Shown: positions 1 through 7,072, counted from the first letter of the stretch. The stretch is 12,878 nucleotides of DNA from an uncultured Gammaproteobacteria bacterium (GCA_913058195.1 CAJXPP010000039.1:1-12878), one strand, 5' to 3'. Notes: generated from the letters alone by a model not told the origin. A program made the numbers and translations.

Positions 1-68
1 TACGTTTTGCTATTCGTGAAGGTGGCCGTACAGTTGGCGCCGGCGTTGTTAGTAAAATTACAGAGTAA
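1..68 (+). CDS. tuf: Elongation factor Tu, C-terminal end (partial)
   Basis: This is the 3' tail of the gene for EF-Tu, the GTPase that delivers aminoacyl-tRNA to the ribosomal A site. Only the last 21 complete codons are present (reading frame from base 3, stop TAA at 66-68). They read RFAIREGGRTVGAGVVSKI followed by TE, which matches the C-terminal beta-barrel (domain 3) end of bacterial EF-Tu, where FAIREGGRTVGAGVV is nearly invariant. The G domain lies outside the window. The stop is 6 nt upstream of rpsJ, so tuf and the S10 genes are very probably on one transcript, as in bacteria where str and S10 clusters are adjacent. Whether this is tufA or tufB cannot be told; its position next to rpsJ is the usual str-cluster position. 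Confidence 0.95.
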   Translation, partial: RFAIREGGRTVGAGVVSKITE

Positions 69-74
69 TAGATA

Positions 75-389
75 ATGGCAACAAACCAAACTATTAGAAT
101 CAGATTAAAATCATTCGATCACCGTTTGATTGACCAATCTGCAAAAGAAATTGTTGAAACTGCAAAACGTACTGGCGCACGTATCAATGGACCAATTCCA
201 TTGCCTACAAAGAAAGAACGTTTTACAATTTTGATCTCACCACATGTTAATAAAGATGCGCGTGATCAGTACGAGATTCGTACTCACAAACGTCTTATGG
301 ATATCGTGGAACCTACTGATAAAACAGTAGACGCATTAATGAAACTGGATCTCGCCGCAGGTGTTGACGTCCAGATTAAATTAAATTAA
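75..389 (+). CDS. rpsJ: 30S ribosomal protein S10 (NusE)
   Basis: S10 is a protein of the 30S head. Free S10 also acts as NusE, pairing with NusB in transcription antitermination and with NusG in coupling polymerase to the ribosome. At 104 residues it is close to the E. coli length (103) and nearly colinear with it. It has the conserved block around GPIPLPTKKERFT (39-51) and SPHVNKDARDQYEIRTH (55-71), the part that forms the long loop reaching into the head rRNA. The ATG lies 6 nt after the tuf stop. No good Shine-Dalgarno is visible (only GAG at 63-65), so translation is probably coupled to termination of tuf. There is no room for the long L4-binding leader that precedes rpsJ in E. coli. Confidence 0.98.
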   Translation: MATNQTIRIRLKSFDHRLIDQSAKEIVETAKRTGARINGPIPLPTKKERFTILISPHVNKDARDQYEIRTHKRLMDIVEPTDKTVDALMKLDLAAGVDVQIKLN

Positions 390-404
390 GAAGGGGCTTG
401 GACA

Positions 405-1037
405 ATGACTATTGGACTTGTCGGCCGTAAGCGTGGAATGACACGTGTCTTCACTGAAGACGGTGTATCTACACCAGTTACGGTAATTGAAGTTGAATCA
501 AATCGCGTAAGCCAGTTAAAAACTATCGAAACTGATGGTTATAACGCTGTGCAAGTTACGGTTGGTTCTAAAAAAGCATCACGTGTGACTAAGCCTCAAG
601 CTGGTCACTTTGCAAAAGCTGAATCTTCAGCTGGATACAAAGTATGTGAGTTTGCAACTGACGTTGCTGCTGATTTAGAAGTTGGTTCTGAAATTAAAGT
701 TAACATCTTAGAAGCAGGTCAATCTATCGATGTTACTGGTATTACAAAAGGTAAAGGTTTTGCCGGTGTAATGAAACGTTATAGTTTCCGTGGTGGCGAT
801 GCTACTCATGGTAACTCTATCTCACATAGAGCGCCTGGCTCTATCGGTCAGTGTCAGACACCTGGTCGCGTTTTCAAAGAAAAGAAAATGGCAGGCCATA
901 TGGGTGATGTACAACGTACCTTACAAAACCTTTCTGTTGTTCGTATTGATGAAGAACGTGGCTTAGTGCTTGTTAAGGGTTCTGTACCTGGCGCAAATGG
1001 CGGCGACGTAATCATTCGACCAGCTGTTAAAGCTTAA
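405..1037 (+). CDS. rplC: 50S ribosomal protein L3
   Basis: L3 is an early-assembly 50S protein whose long loop reaches toward the peptidyl transferase centre. The 210 residues match the usual gammaproteobacterial length (209 in E. coli). The basic, Gly-rich loop is clear at about 112-170, including the stretch HRAPGSIGQCQTPGRVF (141-157). Gln151 in GQCQTPG aligns with the glutamine that PrmB methylates in E. coli L3 (Q150); methylation here is inference. The ATG has a good Shine-Dalgarno, AAGGGG at 391-396, with 8 nt spacing. The gene starts 15 nt after rpsJ and is followed by rplD after 18 nt, within the S10 transcript. Confidence 0.98.
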   Translation: MTIGLVGRKRGMTRVFTEDGVSTPVTVIEVESNRVSQLKTIETDGYNAVQVTVGSKKASRVTKPQAGHFAKAESSAGYKVCEFATDVAADLEVGSEIKVNILEAGQSIDVTGITKGKGFAGVMKRYSFRGGDATHGNSISHRAPGSIGQCQTPGRVFKEKKMAGHMGDVQRTLQNLSVVRIDEERGLVLVKGSVPGANGGDVIIRPAVKA

Positions 1038-1055
1038 GATTCTTAGGGGAATATT

Positions 1056-1673
1056 GTGGATCTTCAATTACAATCTTTCGATGGTGGCAAAGCTGGAAGC
1101 ATTACTGTTTCTGATGCGATGTTCGATCGAGAATACAATGAATCTTTGGTTCATCAAGTTGTGACAGCGTTTTTAGCTGGTGCACGTAGCGGTACTCACG
1201 CACAAAAAACACGCTCTGAAGTTAGCGGTGGTGGACGTAAGCCATTTGCTCAAAAAGGTAGTGGTCGTGCTCGTGCTGGTACAATCCGTAGCCCATTGTG
1301 GCGTTCGGGTGGTACTACTTTCGCTGCTAAGCCTCGCGACTATAGCCAAAAGGTTAACCGTAAAGTTTACCGTAGTGCAATTTGCACAATCTTATCTGAG
1401 TTACGTCGTAAAGACGCACTTGTTATCGTTGATAAGGTTGACCTTGAAACACCTAAAACAAAAGACTTGCTTGCTAAAGTAACCGGTTTAGGTCTGAAAA
1501 ATGCACTTATTGTTTCTGAAAATGCAGCTGGTAATTTAGATCTTGCATCACGCAATCTATATAACATCGGTGCTACTGATGCTGCTCATGTGAACCCTGT
1601 TTCATTGTTACGATTTGAAAAAGTTGTAATGAGTGAAGACTCTGTTCGCAAGTTAGAGGAGTCATTAGTATGA
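1056..1673 (+). CDS. rplD: 50S ribosomal protein L4 (GTG start)
   Basis: L4 is a 50S assembly protein whose extended loop lines the nascent-peptide exit tunnel. In E. coli free L4 also represses its own operon. The 205 residues include the N-terminal part with ALVHQVV-like sequence (30-36, here SLVHQVV) and the basic tunnel loop at about 44-100 (GSGRARAGTIRSPLWRSGG at 68-86). The start is GTG at 1056, preceded by AGGGGA at 1045-1050; no in-frame ATG gives an intact N-terminus. The stop overlaps the rplW start by 4 nt (ATGA), which suggests translational coupling. The N-terminus carries a few more residues than E. coli L4 before the first conserved beta strand. Because no S10 leader exists here, L4 feedback as in E. 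coli is unlikely. Confidence 0.97.
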   Translation: MDLQLQSFDGGKAGSITVSDAMFDREYNESLVHQVVTAFLAGARSGTHAQKTRSEVSGGGRKPFAQKGSGRARAGTIRSPLWRSGGTTFAAKPRDYSQKVNRKVYRSAICTILSELRRKDALVIVDKVDLETPKTKDLLAKVTGLGLKNALIVSENAAGNLDLASRNLYNIGATDAAHVNPVSLLRFEKVVMSEDSVRKLEESLV

Positions 1674-1963
1674 ATCTTGAAAGATTAACTAAGATTATTG
1701 TTGGCCCTGTTGTTGCTGAGAAAGCATCACGTGTCGCTGAACAACATAATCAAGTTGTATTAAAAGTACTACCTAGTGCAAATAAACTTGAAATTAAACA
1801 TGCTGTTGAGAATATGTTTGACGTTAAAGTTGCATCAGTAACAACGACTAATGTGAAAGGTAAAGTTAAACGCACAGGTCGTATTATGGGCAAGCGTAGT
1901 GACTGGAAAAAAGCATATGTCACTCTTGTTGATGGCGCAGACATCAACTTCCTTGGCGAATAA
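1670..1963 (+). CDS. rplW: 50S ribosomal protein L23
   Basis: L23 sits at the rim of the polypeptide exit tunnel and is the docking site for trigger factor and the signal recognition particle. At 97 residues it is near the E. coli length (100). Glu17-Lys18 in VVAEKAS aligns with the conserved VSEKAS stretch whose glutamate contacts trigger factor in E. coli. The basic internal loop is visible at about 62-80 (KGKVKRTGRIMGKRSDWKK). The ATG overlaps the rplD stop (ATGA), with a strong Shine-Dalgarno AGAGGAG at 1655-1661 inside rplD, 8 nt from the start. The SecY gene lies downstream in the same cluster, so parts of both ends of the secretion route are encoded together. Confidence 0.97.
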   Translation: MNLERLTKIIVGPVVAEKASRVAEQHNQVVLKVLPSANKLEIKHAVENMFDVKVASVTTTNVKGKVKRTGRIMGKRSDWKKAYVTLVDGADINFLGE

Positions 1964-1990
1964 ATTTAAAGAATTGATGAGGAAACAGGA

Positions 1991-2818
1991 ATGGCACTAA
2001 AAAAGGCTAAACCTACATCAGCCGGACGCAGGTTTGTTGTTCAGGTTAAAACAGATGACTTACATAAAGGCGCACCTTATGCACCTTTAGTTGAGAAAAA
2101 ATCTAAAACTGGTGGACGTAATAACGCAGGTCGTATCACGGTAAGACATCGTGGTGGTGGTCATAAACAACGTTACCGTATGATTGATTTCAAACGTTTA
2201 AAAGATGGCATTCCAGCTGTTGTTGAACGTATTGAATATGATCCTAATCGTACTGCTCACATCGCATTGCTTAGCTATGCTGATGGTGAAAAAGCATACA
2301 TCATTGCACCTAAAGGTATAGTTGCTGGTGACCGTCTAGAATCAGGCGACAATGCTGCAATCCGTGCAGGTAACTGCTTGAAATTGTCTGGTATCCCATT
2401 GGGTAGCACAATACATTGCATCGAAATGAAACCTGGTAAAGGTGCTCAAATCGCTCGTAGTGCAGGTGGTAGCGCTCAATATGTTGCACGAGAAAATGGT
2501 TATGCAACAGTACGTTTACGTTCAGGCGAAATGCGTAAGATTCCATTAGATTGCAAAGCGACACTTGGTGAAGTAGGTAATGGCGAACACGCATTACGTT
2601 CATTAGGTAAAGCAGGTGCAACTAGATGGCGTGGTGTTCGTCCAACCGTTCGTGGTGTTGTGATGAACCCAGTTGATCATCCACATGGTGGTGGTGAAGG
2701 CCGTACATCAGGTGGACGTCACCCTGTATCACCTTGGGGTATGCCAACTAAAGGCTACAAAACTCGTAAAAACAAGCGTACAGATAGTTTGATTGTACGT
2801 CGTCGTAATAAGAAATAG
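1991..2818 (+). CDS. rplB: 50S ribosomal protein L2
   Basis: L2 is among the most conserved 50S proteins; it supports subunit association and the peptidyl transferase region. The 275 residues compare with 273 in E. coli. Two domains are visible: an RNA-binding OB-like part (about 40-125, with RHRGGGHKQRYR at 52-63) and an SH3-like part ending in the diagnostic VDHPHGGGEGR (228-238). His230 corresponds to the E. coli histidine (H229) implicated in ribosome activity. The C-terminus is strongly basic (KTRKNKRTDSLIVRRRNKK). The ATG at 1991 follows GAGGAA (1979-1984) with 6 nt spacing; a second AGGA touches the start codon and is too close to serve. Confidence 0.98.
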   Translation: MALKKAKPTSAGRRFVVQVKTDDLHKGAPYAPLVEKKSKTGGRNNAGRITVRHRGGGHKQRYRMIDFKRLKDGIPAVVERIEYDPNRTAHIALLSYADGEKAYIIAPKGIVAGDRLESGDNAAIRAGNCLKLSGIPLGSTIHCIEMKPGKGAQIARSAGGSAQYVARENGYATVRLRSGEMRKIPLDCKATLGEVGNGEHALRSLGKAGATRWRGVRPTVRGVVMNPVDHPHGGGEGRTSGGRHPVSPWGMPTKGYKTRKNKRTDSLIVRRRNKK

Positions 2819-2830
2819 GTAGGAATATAC

Positions 2831-3106
2831 ATGCCGCGTTCAATTAAAAAAGGTCCTTTTATAGACCAGCACCTTGAAAAGAAGGTCTTTGAAGCGATTG
2901 AAACTGATAACAAACGTCCAATCAAAACTTGGTCACGACGTTCTATGATATCTCCAGAAATGATCGGCTTAACAATCGCTGTTCATAATGGTAGACAACA
3001 TATGCCAGTTTTCATTACAGAAGATATGGTCGGTCACAAGTTGGGCGAGTTTTCACCAACTCGTACTTTCCGCGGTCACATCGCTGATAAAAAAGCTAAA
3101 CGATAA
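2831..3106 (+). CDS. rpsS: 30S ribosomal protein S19
   Basis: S19 is a small protein of the 30S head that pairs with S13 near the A-site tRNA. The 91 residues start MPRSIKKGPFID, the family's typical N-terminus, and contain the signature region SRRSMISPEMIGLTIAVHNG (35-54) followed by the basic KLGEFSPTRTFRGH stretch. Length is one residue short of E. coli S19. The start ATG has TAGGA at 2820-2824 upstream, and the gap from rplB is 12 nt. Nothing unusual is seen. Confidence 0.98.
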   Translation: MPRSIKKGPFIDQHLEKKVFEAIETDNKRPIKTWSRRSMISPEMIGLTIAVHNGRQHMPVFITEDMVGHKLGEFSPTRTFRGHIADKKAKR

Positions 3107-3118
3107 GGTAAGATAAAG

Positions 3119-3451
3119 ATGGCGACTACAGCAAAATATAGCTATGCAAGAATCTCTGCCCAGAAAGTACGTTTGGTGGCAGATCAGATAAGAGGTTTAC
3201 CGGTAGAAAAAGCTATAAATCTACTATCATACAGCCCAAAGAAAGCTGCTTCTTTAATGAAAGAAGTATTAAACTCTGCAATCGCAAATGCAGAGCATAA
3301 TGACGGCGCAGATATCGATGAGTTGTATGTTTCAACCGTAATGGTTGATGACGGTTCAACTATGAAACGTATGTCACCACGAGCTAAAGGCCGTGGTAAC
3401 CGTATCCTTAAACGTACAAGTCACATCACTGTGATTGTCGACGAAAAGTAA
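3119..3451 (+). CDS. rplV: 50S ribosomal protein L22
   Basis: L22 binds all domains of 23S rRNA; its long beta-hairpin lines the exit tunnel beside L4, where macrolide-resistance and arrest-peptide mutations map in other bacteria. The length of 110 residues equals E. coli L22. The hairpin is seen at about 80-98 (STMKRMSPRAKGRGNRIL), and the globular core contains KVRLVADQIRG (16-26). No deletion or insertion in the hairpin is apparent. The ATG is 12 nt after rpsS; the ribosome binding site is AAGG (3105-3108), which overlaps the rpsS stop codon and sits 10 nt from the start, so some coupling is likely. Confidence 0.97.
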   Translation: MATTAKYSYARISAQKVRLVADQIRGLPVEKAINLLSYSPKKAASLMKEVLNSAIANAEHNDGADIDELYVSTVMVDDGSTMKRMSPRAKGRGNRILKRTSHITVIVDEK

Positions 3452-3463
3452 GAGAGAATACTT

Positions 3464-4126
3464 ATGGGACAAAAGGTTCACCCAATTGGCTTCAGACTTG
3501 GTATAATTAAGGATTGGAATTCGATCTGGTATGCTGACTCTGCTAATTTTCCTATCATGCTTAATAATGATCTGAAAGTACGTGCATTTCTAAAAGAGAA
3601 ATTAGCACATGCATCAGTAAGCAAAATTCAGATCGATAGACCAGCAAAAAATGCCAAGATCACGATACATACGGCTCGTCCGGGTATTGTTATCGGTAAA
3701 AAAGGCGAAGACATAGATAAACTTCGTATTGCTTGCTCTAAAATTATGGGTGTGCCAGTTAACGTTGGCGTCGAAGAAATTCGTAAGCCTGAGCTTGATG
3801 CAACATTAGTTGCTGAGAGTGTAGCGCAACAACTTGAGCGTCGTATTATGTTTAGACGTGCAATGAAACGCGCCGTTACAAATACTATGCGTTTAGGTGC
3901 TGAAGGTATTCGTATTAATCTAGCTGGCCGTTTAAACGGTGCAGAGATTGCTCGTACAGAATGGTATCGTGAAGGTCGTGTGCCTCTACATACATTGCGT
4001 GCAGATATTGATTACGGTACTGCTGAAGCAAACACGACTTACGGTATCATCGGTATCAAAGTTTGGATTTTTAAGGGTGAGGTTTTTGATGCGCATGCAC
4101 CAGTACCAGCCCAAGCAGAAAAATAA
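3464..4126 (+). CDS. rpsC: 30S ribosomal protein S3
   Basis: S3 forms part of the mRNA entry channel and, with S4 and S5, the ribosomal helicase activity. The N-terminus MGQKVHPIGFRLGI is diagnostic. The KH domain is visible with its GxxG loop Gly78-Lys-Lys-Gly81 in IVIGKKGEDI, and the C-terminal S3 domain includes RTEWYREGRVPLHTLRADI (164-182). At 220 residues it is shorter than E. coli S3 (233): the chain ends at AHAPVPAQAEK and lacks the Lys/Arg-rich tail of the enteric protein, a variable region of the family. The ATG follows GAGAG at 3452-3456, a modest ribosome binding site, 12 nt after rplV. Confidence 0.98.
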   Translation: MGQKVHPIGFRLGIIKDWNSIWYADSANFPIMLNNDLKVRAFLKEKLAHASVSKIQIDRPAKNAKITIHTARPGIVIGKKGEDIDKLRIACSKIMGVPVNVGVEEIRKPELDATLVAESVAQQLERRIMFRRAMKRAVTNTMRLGAEGIRINLAGRLNGAEIARTEWYREGRVPLHTLRADIDYGTAEANTTYGIIGIKVWIFKGEVFDAHAPVPAQAEK

Positions 4127-4137
4127 GGTTTTAACCA

Positions 4138-4551
4138 ATGTTACAGCCAAAAAGAACGAAATTTAGAAAGCAGATGAAGCTGCGTAACCGAGGCTTGGCC
4201 CAACGTGGTGCTAAAGTAAGCTTTGGTGAGTTTGGACTTAAGTCTTTAGATCGTGGACGCATTACAGCGCGTCAGATCGAAGCTGCACGTCGAGCTATGA
4301 CACGTTATGTTAAGCGTGGTGGTAAAATTTGGATCCGTGTATTTCCAGATAAGCCGATTACAAGTAAGCCGTTAGAAGTGCGTCAAGGTAAAGGTAAGGG
4401 TAATGTTGAATATTGGGTTGCTAATGTGCAGCCTGGTCGCATGCTCTATGAGATGGAAGGTGTAAGTGAAGAAGTTGCGCGTGAAGCGTTCCGTCTTGCA
4501 GCTGCTAAGCTTCCTATTAAGACAACATTTGTAACTCGAGCGATACTGTAA
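4138..4551 (+). CDS. rplP: 50S ribosomal protein L16
   Basis: L16 helps place the A-site tRNA near the peptidyl transferase centre and is required late in 50S assembly. The 137 residues are nearly colinear with E. coli L16 (136): MLQPKRTKFRK at the start, RQIEAARRAMTR (45-56), KIWIRVFPDKPIT (63-75) and KGKGNVEYWVA. Arg82 in LEVRQGKGKG aligns with the E. coli arginine (R81) hydroxylated by the oxygenase RoxA; modification here is inference. The ATG follows AAGG at 4125-4128. The TAA stop shares its last A with the rpmC ATG (TAATG). Confidence 0.98.
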   Translation: MLQPKRTKFRKQMKLRNRGLAQRGAKVSFGEFGLKSLDRGRITARQIEAARRAMTRYVKRGGKIWIRVFPDKPITSKPLEVRQGKGKGNVEYWVANVQPGRMLYEMEGVSEEVAREAFRLAAAKLPIKTTFVTRAIL

Positions 4552-4736
4552 TGAAAGCAAGTGAAATCAGAGCGAAGTCTGCTGAAGATATAAGTAAAGA
4601 GTTAGAAGCTCTTCATAAAGAACAGTTTAATTTACGCATGCAAAATGCGACCGGTCAATTGCAACGAACAAGCGAAATGCGCCGTGTTAGTCGTGATATT
4701 GCCCGAATTAAAACTGTAGTTAACGAAAACACATAG
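4551..4736 (+). CDS. rpmC: 50S ribosomal protein L29
   Basis: L29 is a small helical protein at the exit-tunnel rim, adjacent to L23. The 61 residues are rich in Glu, Lys, Arg and Leu and form two long antiparallel helices (about 2-33 and 39-58). The diagnostic stretch is LHKEQFNLRMQNATGQL (21-37), close to the E. coli LLREQFNLRMQAASGQL region. The ATG overlaps the rplP stop by one base (TAATG), and no convincing Shine-Dalgarno lies upstream. Reinitiation by ribosomes finishing rplP is therefore the likely route of translation. Confidence 0.96.
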   Translation: MKASEIRAKSAEDISKELEALHKEQFNLRMQNATGQLQRTSEMRRVSRDIARIKTVVNENT

Positions 4737-4747
4737 GGCATATAAAG

Positions 4748-5008
4748 ATGAGTGAACAAGAAAGTACAACACGTTCATTAACTGGTCTTGTTGTTAGCGA
4801 CAAGATGGATAAGACAATCACAGTGTTGGTTGAACGTAAAGTAGCCCATCCGATATACAAAAAATATGTCAAAAAGTCTACAAAATTGCATGCTCATGAT
4901 GAAAAGAATGAATGCAATATTGGCGACGTGGTGAGTATCACTTCTAGTCGACCATTATCTAAGACTAAGTCTTGGAATTTGGTTGAAGTTATTGAGCGTG
5001 CTAAATAG
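4748..5008 (+). CDS. rpsQ: 30S ribosomal protein S17
   Basis: S17 is a primary 16S rRNA-binding protein with an OB fold. The 86 residues include TGLVVSDKMDKTITVLVER (12-30), which opens the fold, and the family signature GDVVSITSSRPLSKTKSW (59-76). The N-terminus MSEQESTTRSL is hydrophilic, as in other gammaproteobacteria. The gene sits 11 nt after rpmC, with AGGG at 4735-4738 as ribosome binding site. It is the last gene of the S10 set, and only 28 nt separate it from rplN, where E. coli has a longer gap holding the spc promoter. Confidence 0.97.
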   Translation: MSEQESTTRSLTGLVVSDKMDKTITVLVERKVAHPIYKKYVKKSTKLHAHDEKNECNIGDVVSITSSRPLSKTKSWNLVEVIERAK

Positions 5009-5015
5009 CACCGCA

Positions 5016-5033
5016 CTAAACATTGGAGTTTAG
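5016..5033 (+). promoter_or_regulatory. Small hairpin with the rplN Shine-Dalgarno in its loop
   Basis: The 28-nt gap between rpsQ and rplN contains the inverted repeat CTAAAC (5016-5021) and GTTTAG (5028-5033). The six-base loop ATTGGA plus the first base of the right arm hold the rplN ribosome binding site GGAG (5025-5028). In RNA this would place the Shine-Dalgarno at the loop and stem junction, 8 nt before the ATG. The stem has only two G-C pairs, so it would be weak. A regulatory role is inference; it could also be chance in AT-rich DNA. Confidence 0.3.
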
Positions 5034-5036
5034 ACT

Positions 5037-5405
5037 ATGATTCAAATGCAAAGCAGTCTTGAAGCCGCCGATAACAGTGGTGCAAAGCGCGTTGAATGTA
5101 TAAAAGTGTTAGGCGGTTCACACCGTCGTTACGCTGGTATTGGTGATGTAATTAAAGTCACTATTAAAGAAGCAACACCCCGTGGTAAAGTTAAAAAGGG
5201 TGAGGTTCATAACGCAGTAATCGTCCGTACACGTAAAGGTGTTCGTCGTCCAGACGGTTCAGTTATTCGCTTCGATACTAATGCAGCTGTATTGTTAAAC
5301 GCAGCACAGCAACCGATTGGTACACGTATTTTTGGCCCAGTTACGCGTGAGCTTCGTGGAGAAAAATTCATGAAGATTATATCGTTAGCGCCAGAAGTAT
5401 TATAA
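5037..5405 (+). CDS. rplN: 50S ribosomal protein L14
   Basis: L14 is a 50S interface protein contacting 16S helix 14, and the target of the silencing factor RsfS in other bacteria. The 122 residues fit the family length (123 in E. coli) and show MIQMQSSLEAADNSGAKRV at the N-terminus, the basic KEATPRGKVKKGEVHNAVIVRT signature region (about 42-63) and GTRIFGPVTRELR (97-109). It is the first gene of the classical spc set. With only 28 nt upstream and no clear -35/-10 pair there, it probably shares the S10 transcript. Confidence 0.98.
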   Translation: MIQMQSSLEAADNSGAKRVECIKVLGGSHRRYAGIGDVIKVTIKEATPRGKVKKGEVHNAVIVRTRKGVRRPDGSVIRFDTNAAVLLNAAQQPIGTRIFGPVTRELRGEKFMKIISLAPEVL

Positions 5406-5418
5406 GTAGGTATTCGAG

Positions 5419-5736
5419 ATGGAAAGATTAGTAAAAGGTGATCAAGTTATTGTCGTAGCTGGTAAAGACCGCGGCAAGACTGGTGAAGTTACAGTTCGTG
5501 GTGTAAATGGTAAGTTTGTTGTTCAAGGTCTTAACCTTGTTAAAAAGCATACTAAACCTAACCCGCAAATGGGTGCTGCCGGTGGTATCGTTGAGAAAGA
5601 GATGCCGATTGATGGTTCGAATCTAGCTTTAGTTAACCCTGCTACTGGCAAGGCTGACAAAGTTGGTTTTAAAGTGTTAGAAGATGGCCGTAAGGTTCGC
5701 TTCTTCAAGTCAAACGGCGAAGTCGTTGGCGCTTAA
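5419..5736 (+). CDS. rplX: 50S ribosomal protein L24
   Basis: L24 is an assembly initiator that binds the 5' part of 23S rRNA, and in the mature particle lies near the tunnel exit. The 105 residues begin with a KOW motif (about 6-32: KGDQVIVVAGKDRGKTGEV then the hydrophobic strand) and continue with the conserved GLNLVKKHTKPNP (38-50) and GGIVEKEMPI. Length is one residue more than E. coli L24. The ATG follows a short AGTAGG site (5405-5410), 13 nt after rplN. Confidence 0.98.
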   Translation: MERLVKGDQVIVVAGKDRGKTGEVTVRGVNGKFVVQGLNLVKKHTKPNPQMGAAGGIVEKEMPIDGSNLALVNPATGKADKVGFKVLEDGRKVRFFKSNGEVVGA

Positions 5737-5758
5737 GATAAAGAATTAGGTATATACA

Positions 5759-6298
5759 GTGAGCAGATTAAAAGAATTTTATCGTGATACTGTAGTTGAG
5801 CAGTTAACAGAACAGTTCGGCTATAAGTCAGTAATGGAAGTTCCAAGAATTACCAAGATCACTCTTAATATGGGTGTTGGTGAGGCTCTTACTGATAAGA
5901 AAGTATTAGAAAACGCAGTGGCTGACATGGAAAAAATTTCAGGTCAAAAAGTTGTCGTTAATAAGGCTAAAAAGTCTATTGCAGGCTTTAAGCTACGTGA
6001 AGGATGGCCAGTAGGTTGTAAAGTAACTCTACGTTCAGAAAGAATGTATGATTTTCTTGACCGCCTAGTAACCATTTCTATTCCTCGCATTCGTGATTTT
6101 CGTGGTTTAAACCCGAAATCATTCGATGGTCAAGGAAACTATAGTATGGGGGTTAAAGAGCAAATTATCTTCCCAGAAATCGAGTACGATAAAATTGATA
6201 AGCTACGTGGTATGGATATAACTATCACAACAACTGCTAAAACAGCAGATGAATCACGTGCATTATTATCAGCTTTTAAGTTTCCTTTTAGAAAATAG
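5759..6298 (+). CDS. rplE: 50S ribosomal protein L5 (GTG start)
   Basis: L5 binds 5S rRNA and forms bridge B1b with S13 and contacts to P-site tRNA. The 179 residues equal the E. coli length and align along the whole chain: KITLNMGVGEA (33-43), RDFRGLNPKSFDGQGNYSMG (112-131) and the C-terminus ALLSAFKFPFRK. The start is GTG at 5759, chosen because it gives the full-length N-terminus MSRLKEFYRD and has AGG (5748-5750) 8 nt upstream; the next in-frame ATG would remove part of the fold. In E. coli the S8 repressor site overlaps the start of rplE; I could not recognise such a hairpin here. Confidence 0.97.
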   Translation: MSRLKEFYRDTVVEQLTEQFGYKSVMEVPRITKITLNMGVGEALTDKKVLENAVADMEKISGQKVVVNKAKKSIAGFKLREGWPVGCKVTLRSERMYDFLDRLVTISIPRIRDFRGLNPKSFDGQGNYSMGVKEQIIFPEIEYDKIDKLRGMDITITTTAKTADESRALLSAFKFPFRK

Positions 6299-6320
6299 AT
6301 TTAGGTTAGTGGAGTAAGTT

Positions 6321-6626
6321 ATGGCTAAACGTAGCATGATTAATCGTGAGATTAAACGAGCAAAATTAGTTCAAAAATATGCAGTCAAGCGTGAAGAGTT
6401 GAAAAAACAAATGCTTGATATGACTTTAAGTTTTGATGATCGTCAAGAAGCCGCGAAGAAATTTCACGCGCTTCCAAGAGACTCAAGTTCAGTACGGATG
6501 AGAAACCGTTGTGAAATCACCGGTCGTCCACACGGTTATTACCGTAAGTTTGGATTATCTAGAAATAAACTGCGCGAACATGCAATGAAAGGGGATATCC
6601 CCGGCCTTGTAATGGCGAGCTGGTAA
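6321..6626 (+). CDS. rpsN: 30S ribosomal protein S14 (zinc-free type)
   Basis: S14 is a 30S head protein next to S3, S10 and S19. The 101 residues match the long, zinc-free form found in most Proteobacteria: the C-terminal part reads RNRCEITGRPHGYYRKFGLS (61-80) and then LREHAMKGDIPGLVMASW. Only one cysteine (Cys64) remains where the short zinc-dependent form has a CxxC pair, so no zinc site is expected. This contrasts with S4 in the same cluster, which keeps all four cysteines. The ATG at 6321 follows GGAG (6311-6314). Confidence 0.98.
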   Translation: MAKRSMINREIKRAKLVQKYAVKREELKKQMLDMTLSFDDRQEAAKKFHALPRDSSSVRMRNRCEITGRPHGYYRKFGLSRNKLREHAMKGDIPGLVMASW

Positions 6627-6653
6627 TCAACCTTAAACTGGAGCTAATATAAA

Positions 6654-7049
6654 ATGAGTATGACAGATCCTGTTGCAGATATGCTTACCCGTATTCGTAA
6701 CGCACAGCAAGCAAACAAAACTGAAGTTTCAATGCCTTCTTCAAAAGTGAAGTTAAGTATTGCAGATGTATTAAAAGACGAAGGTTATATCTCTTCATAT
6801 GAAACGAGTGATGTCGATGGGAAAGCAACGCTTTCTATCTCACTTAAATACTTTGAAGGTAAAGCTGTAATTTCAAAAATTGACCGTGTAAGCCGTCCAG
6901 GTTTACGTGTGTACAAGTCAGCGAAAGATTTACCAAAAGTCATTAACGGACTCGGCGTAGCTATTGTGTCAACATCGAAAGGTGTAATGGCAGATCGTAA
7001 GGCGAGAGAATTGGGCCAGGGCGGCGAAGTCCTTTGCGCAGTTAGTTAA
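6654..7049 (+). CDS. rpsH: 30S ribosomal protein S8
   Basis: S8 binds the central domain of 16S rRNA early in assembly; in E. coli it also represses the spc operon. The 131 residues start MSMTDPVADMLTRIRNAQ, which fixes the first of two nearby ATGs (6654 rather than 6660) by comparison with MSMQDPIADMLTRI in E. coli. The C-terminal rRNA-binding signature is STSKGVMADRKARELGQGGE. The ribosome binding site is TGGAG at 6639-6643, 10 nt before the start. The gene lies 27 nt after rpsN. Confidence 0.98.
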   Translation: MSMTDPVADMLTRIRNAQQANKTEVSMPSSKVKLSIADVLKDEGYISSYETSDVDGKATLSISLKYFEGKAVISKIDRVSRPGLRVYKSAKDLPKVINGLGVAIVSTSKGVMADRKARELGQGGEVLCAVS

Positions 7050-7072
7050 GCCTTATAATTGGAGATTTAAGA

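Noticed and set aside
1180..1482. A 100-codon open frame on the + strand inside rplD in another frame
   Set aside because: Its Val/Leu-rich translation mirrors the GTT and CGT codons of rplD read out of frame; it has no ribosome binding site and no resemblance to a family.
2310..2621. A 103-codon open frame antisense to rplB
   Set aside because: Low-complexity His/Leu/Tyr-rich shadow of rplB codons, with no independent support.
4961..4973. Small inverted repeat AAGAC-TAA-GTCTT near the end of rpsQ
   Set aside because: It is inside the conserved signature codons of S17 (SKTKS) with a three-base loop, so chance and coding constraint explain it.
5737..5784. Possible S8 repressor site at the start of rplE (GATAAA at 5737 with TTTATC downstream)
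   Set aside because: Only six A/T-rich pairs across a loop of about 35 nt, and nothing like the helix 21-type S8 site could be recognised.
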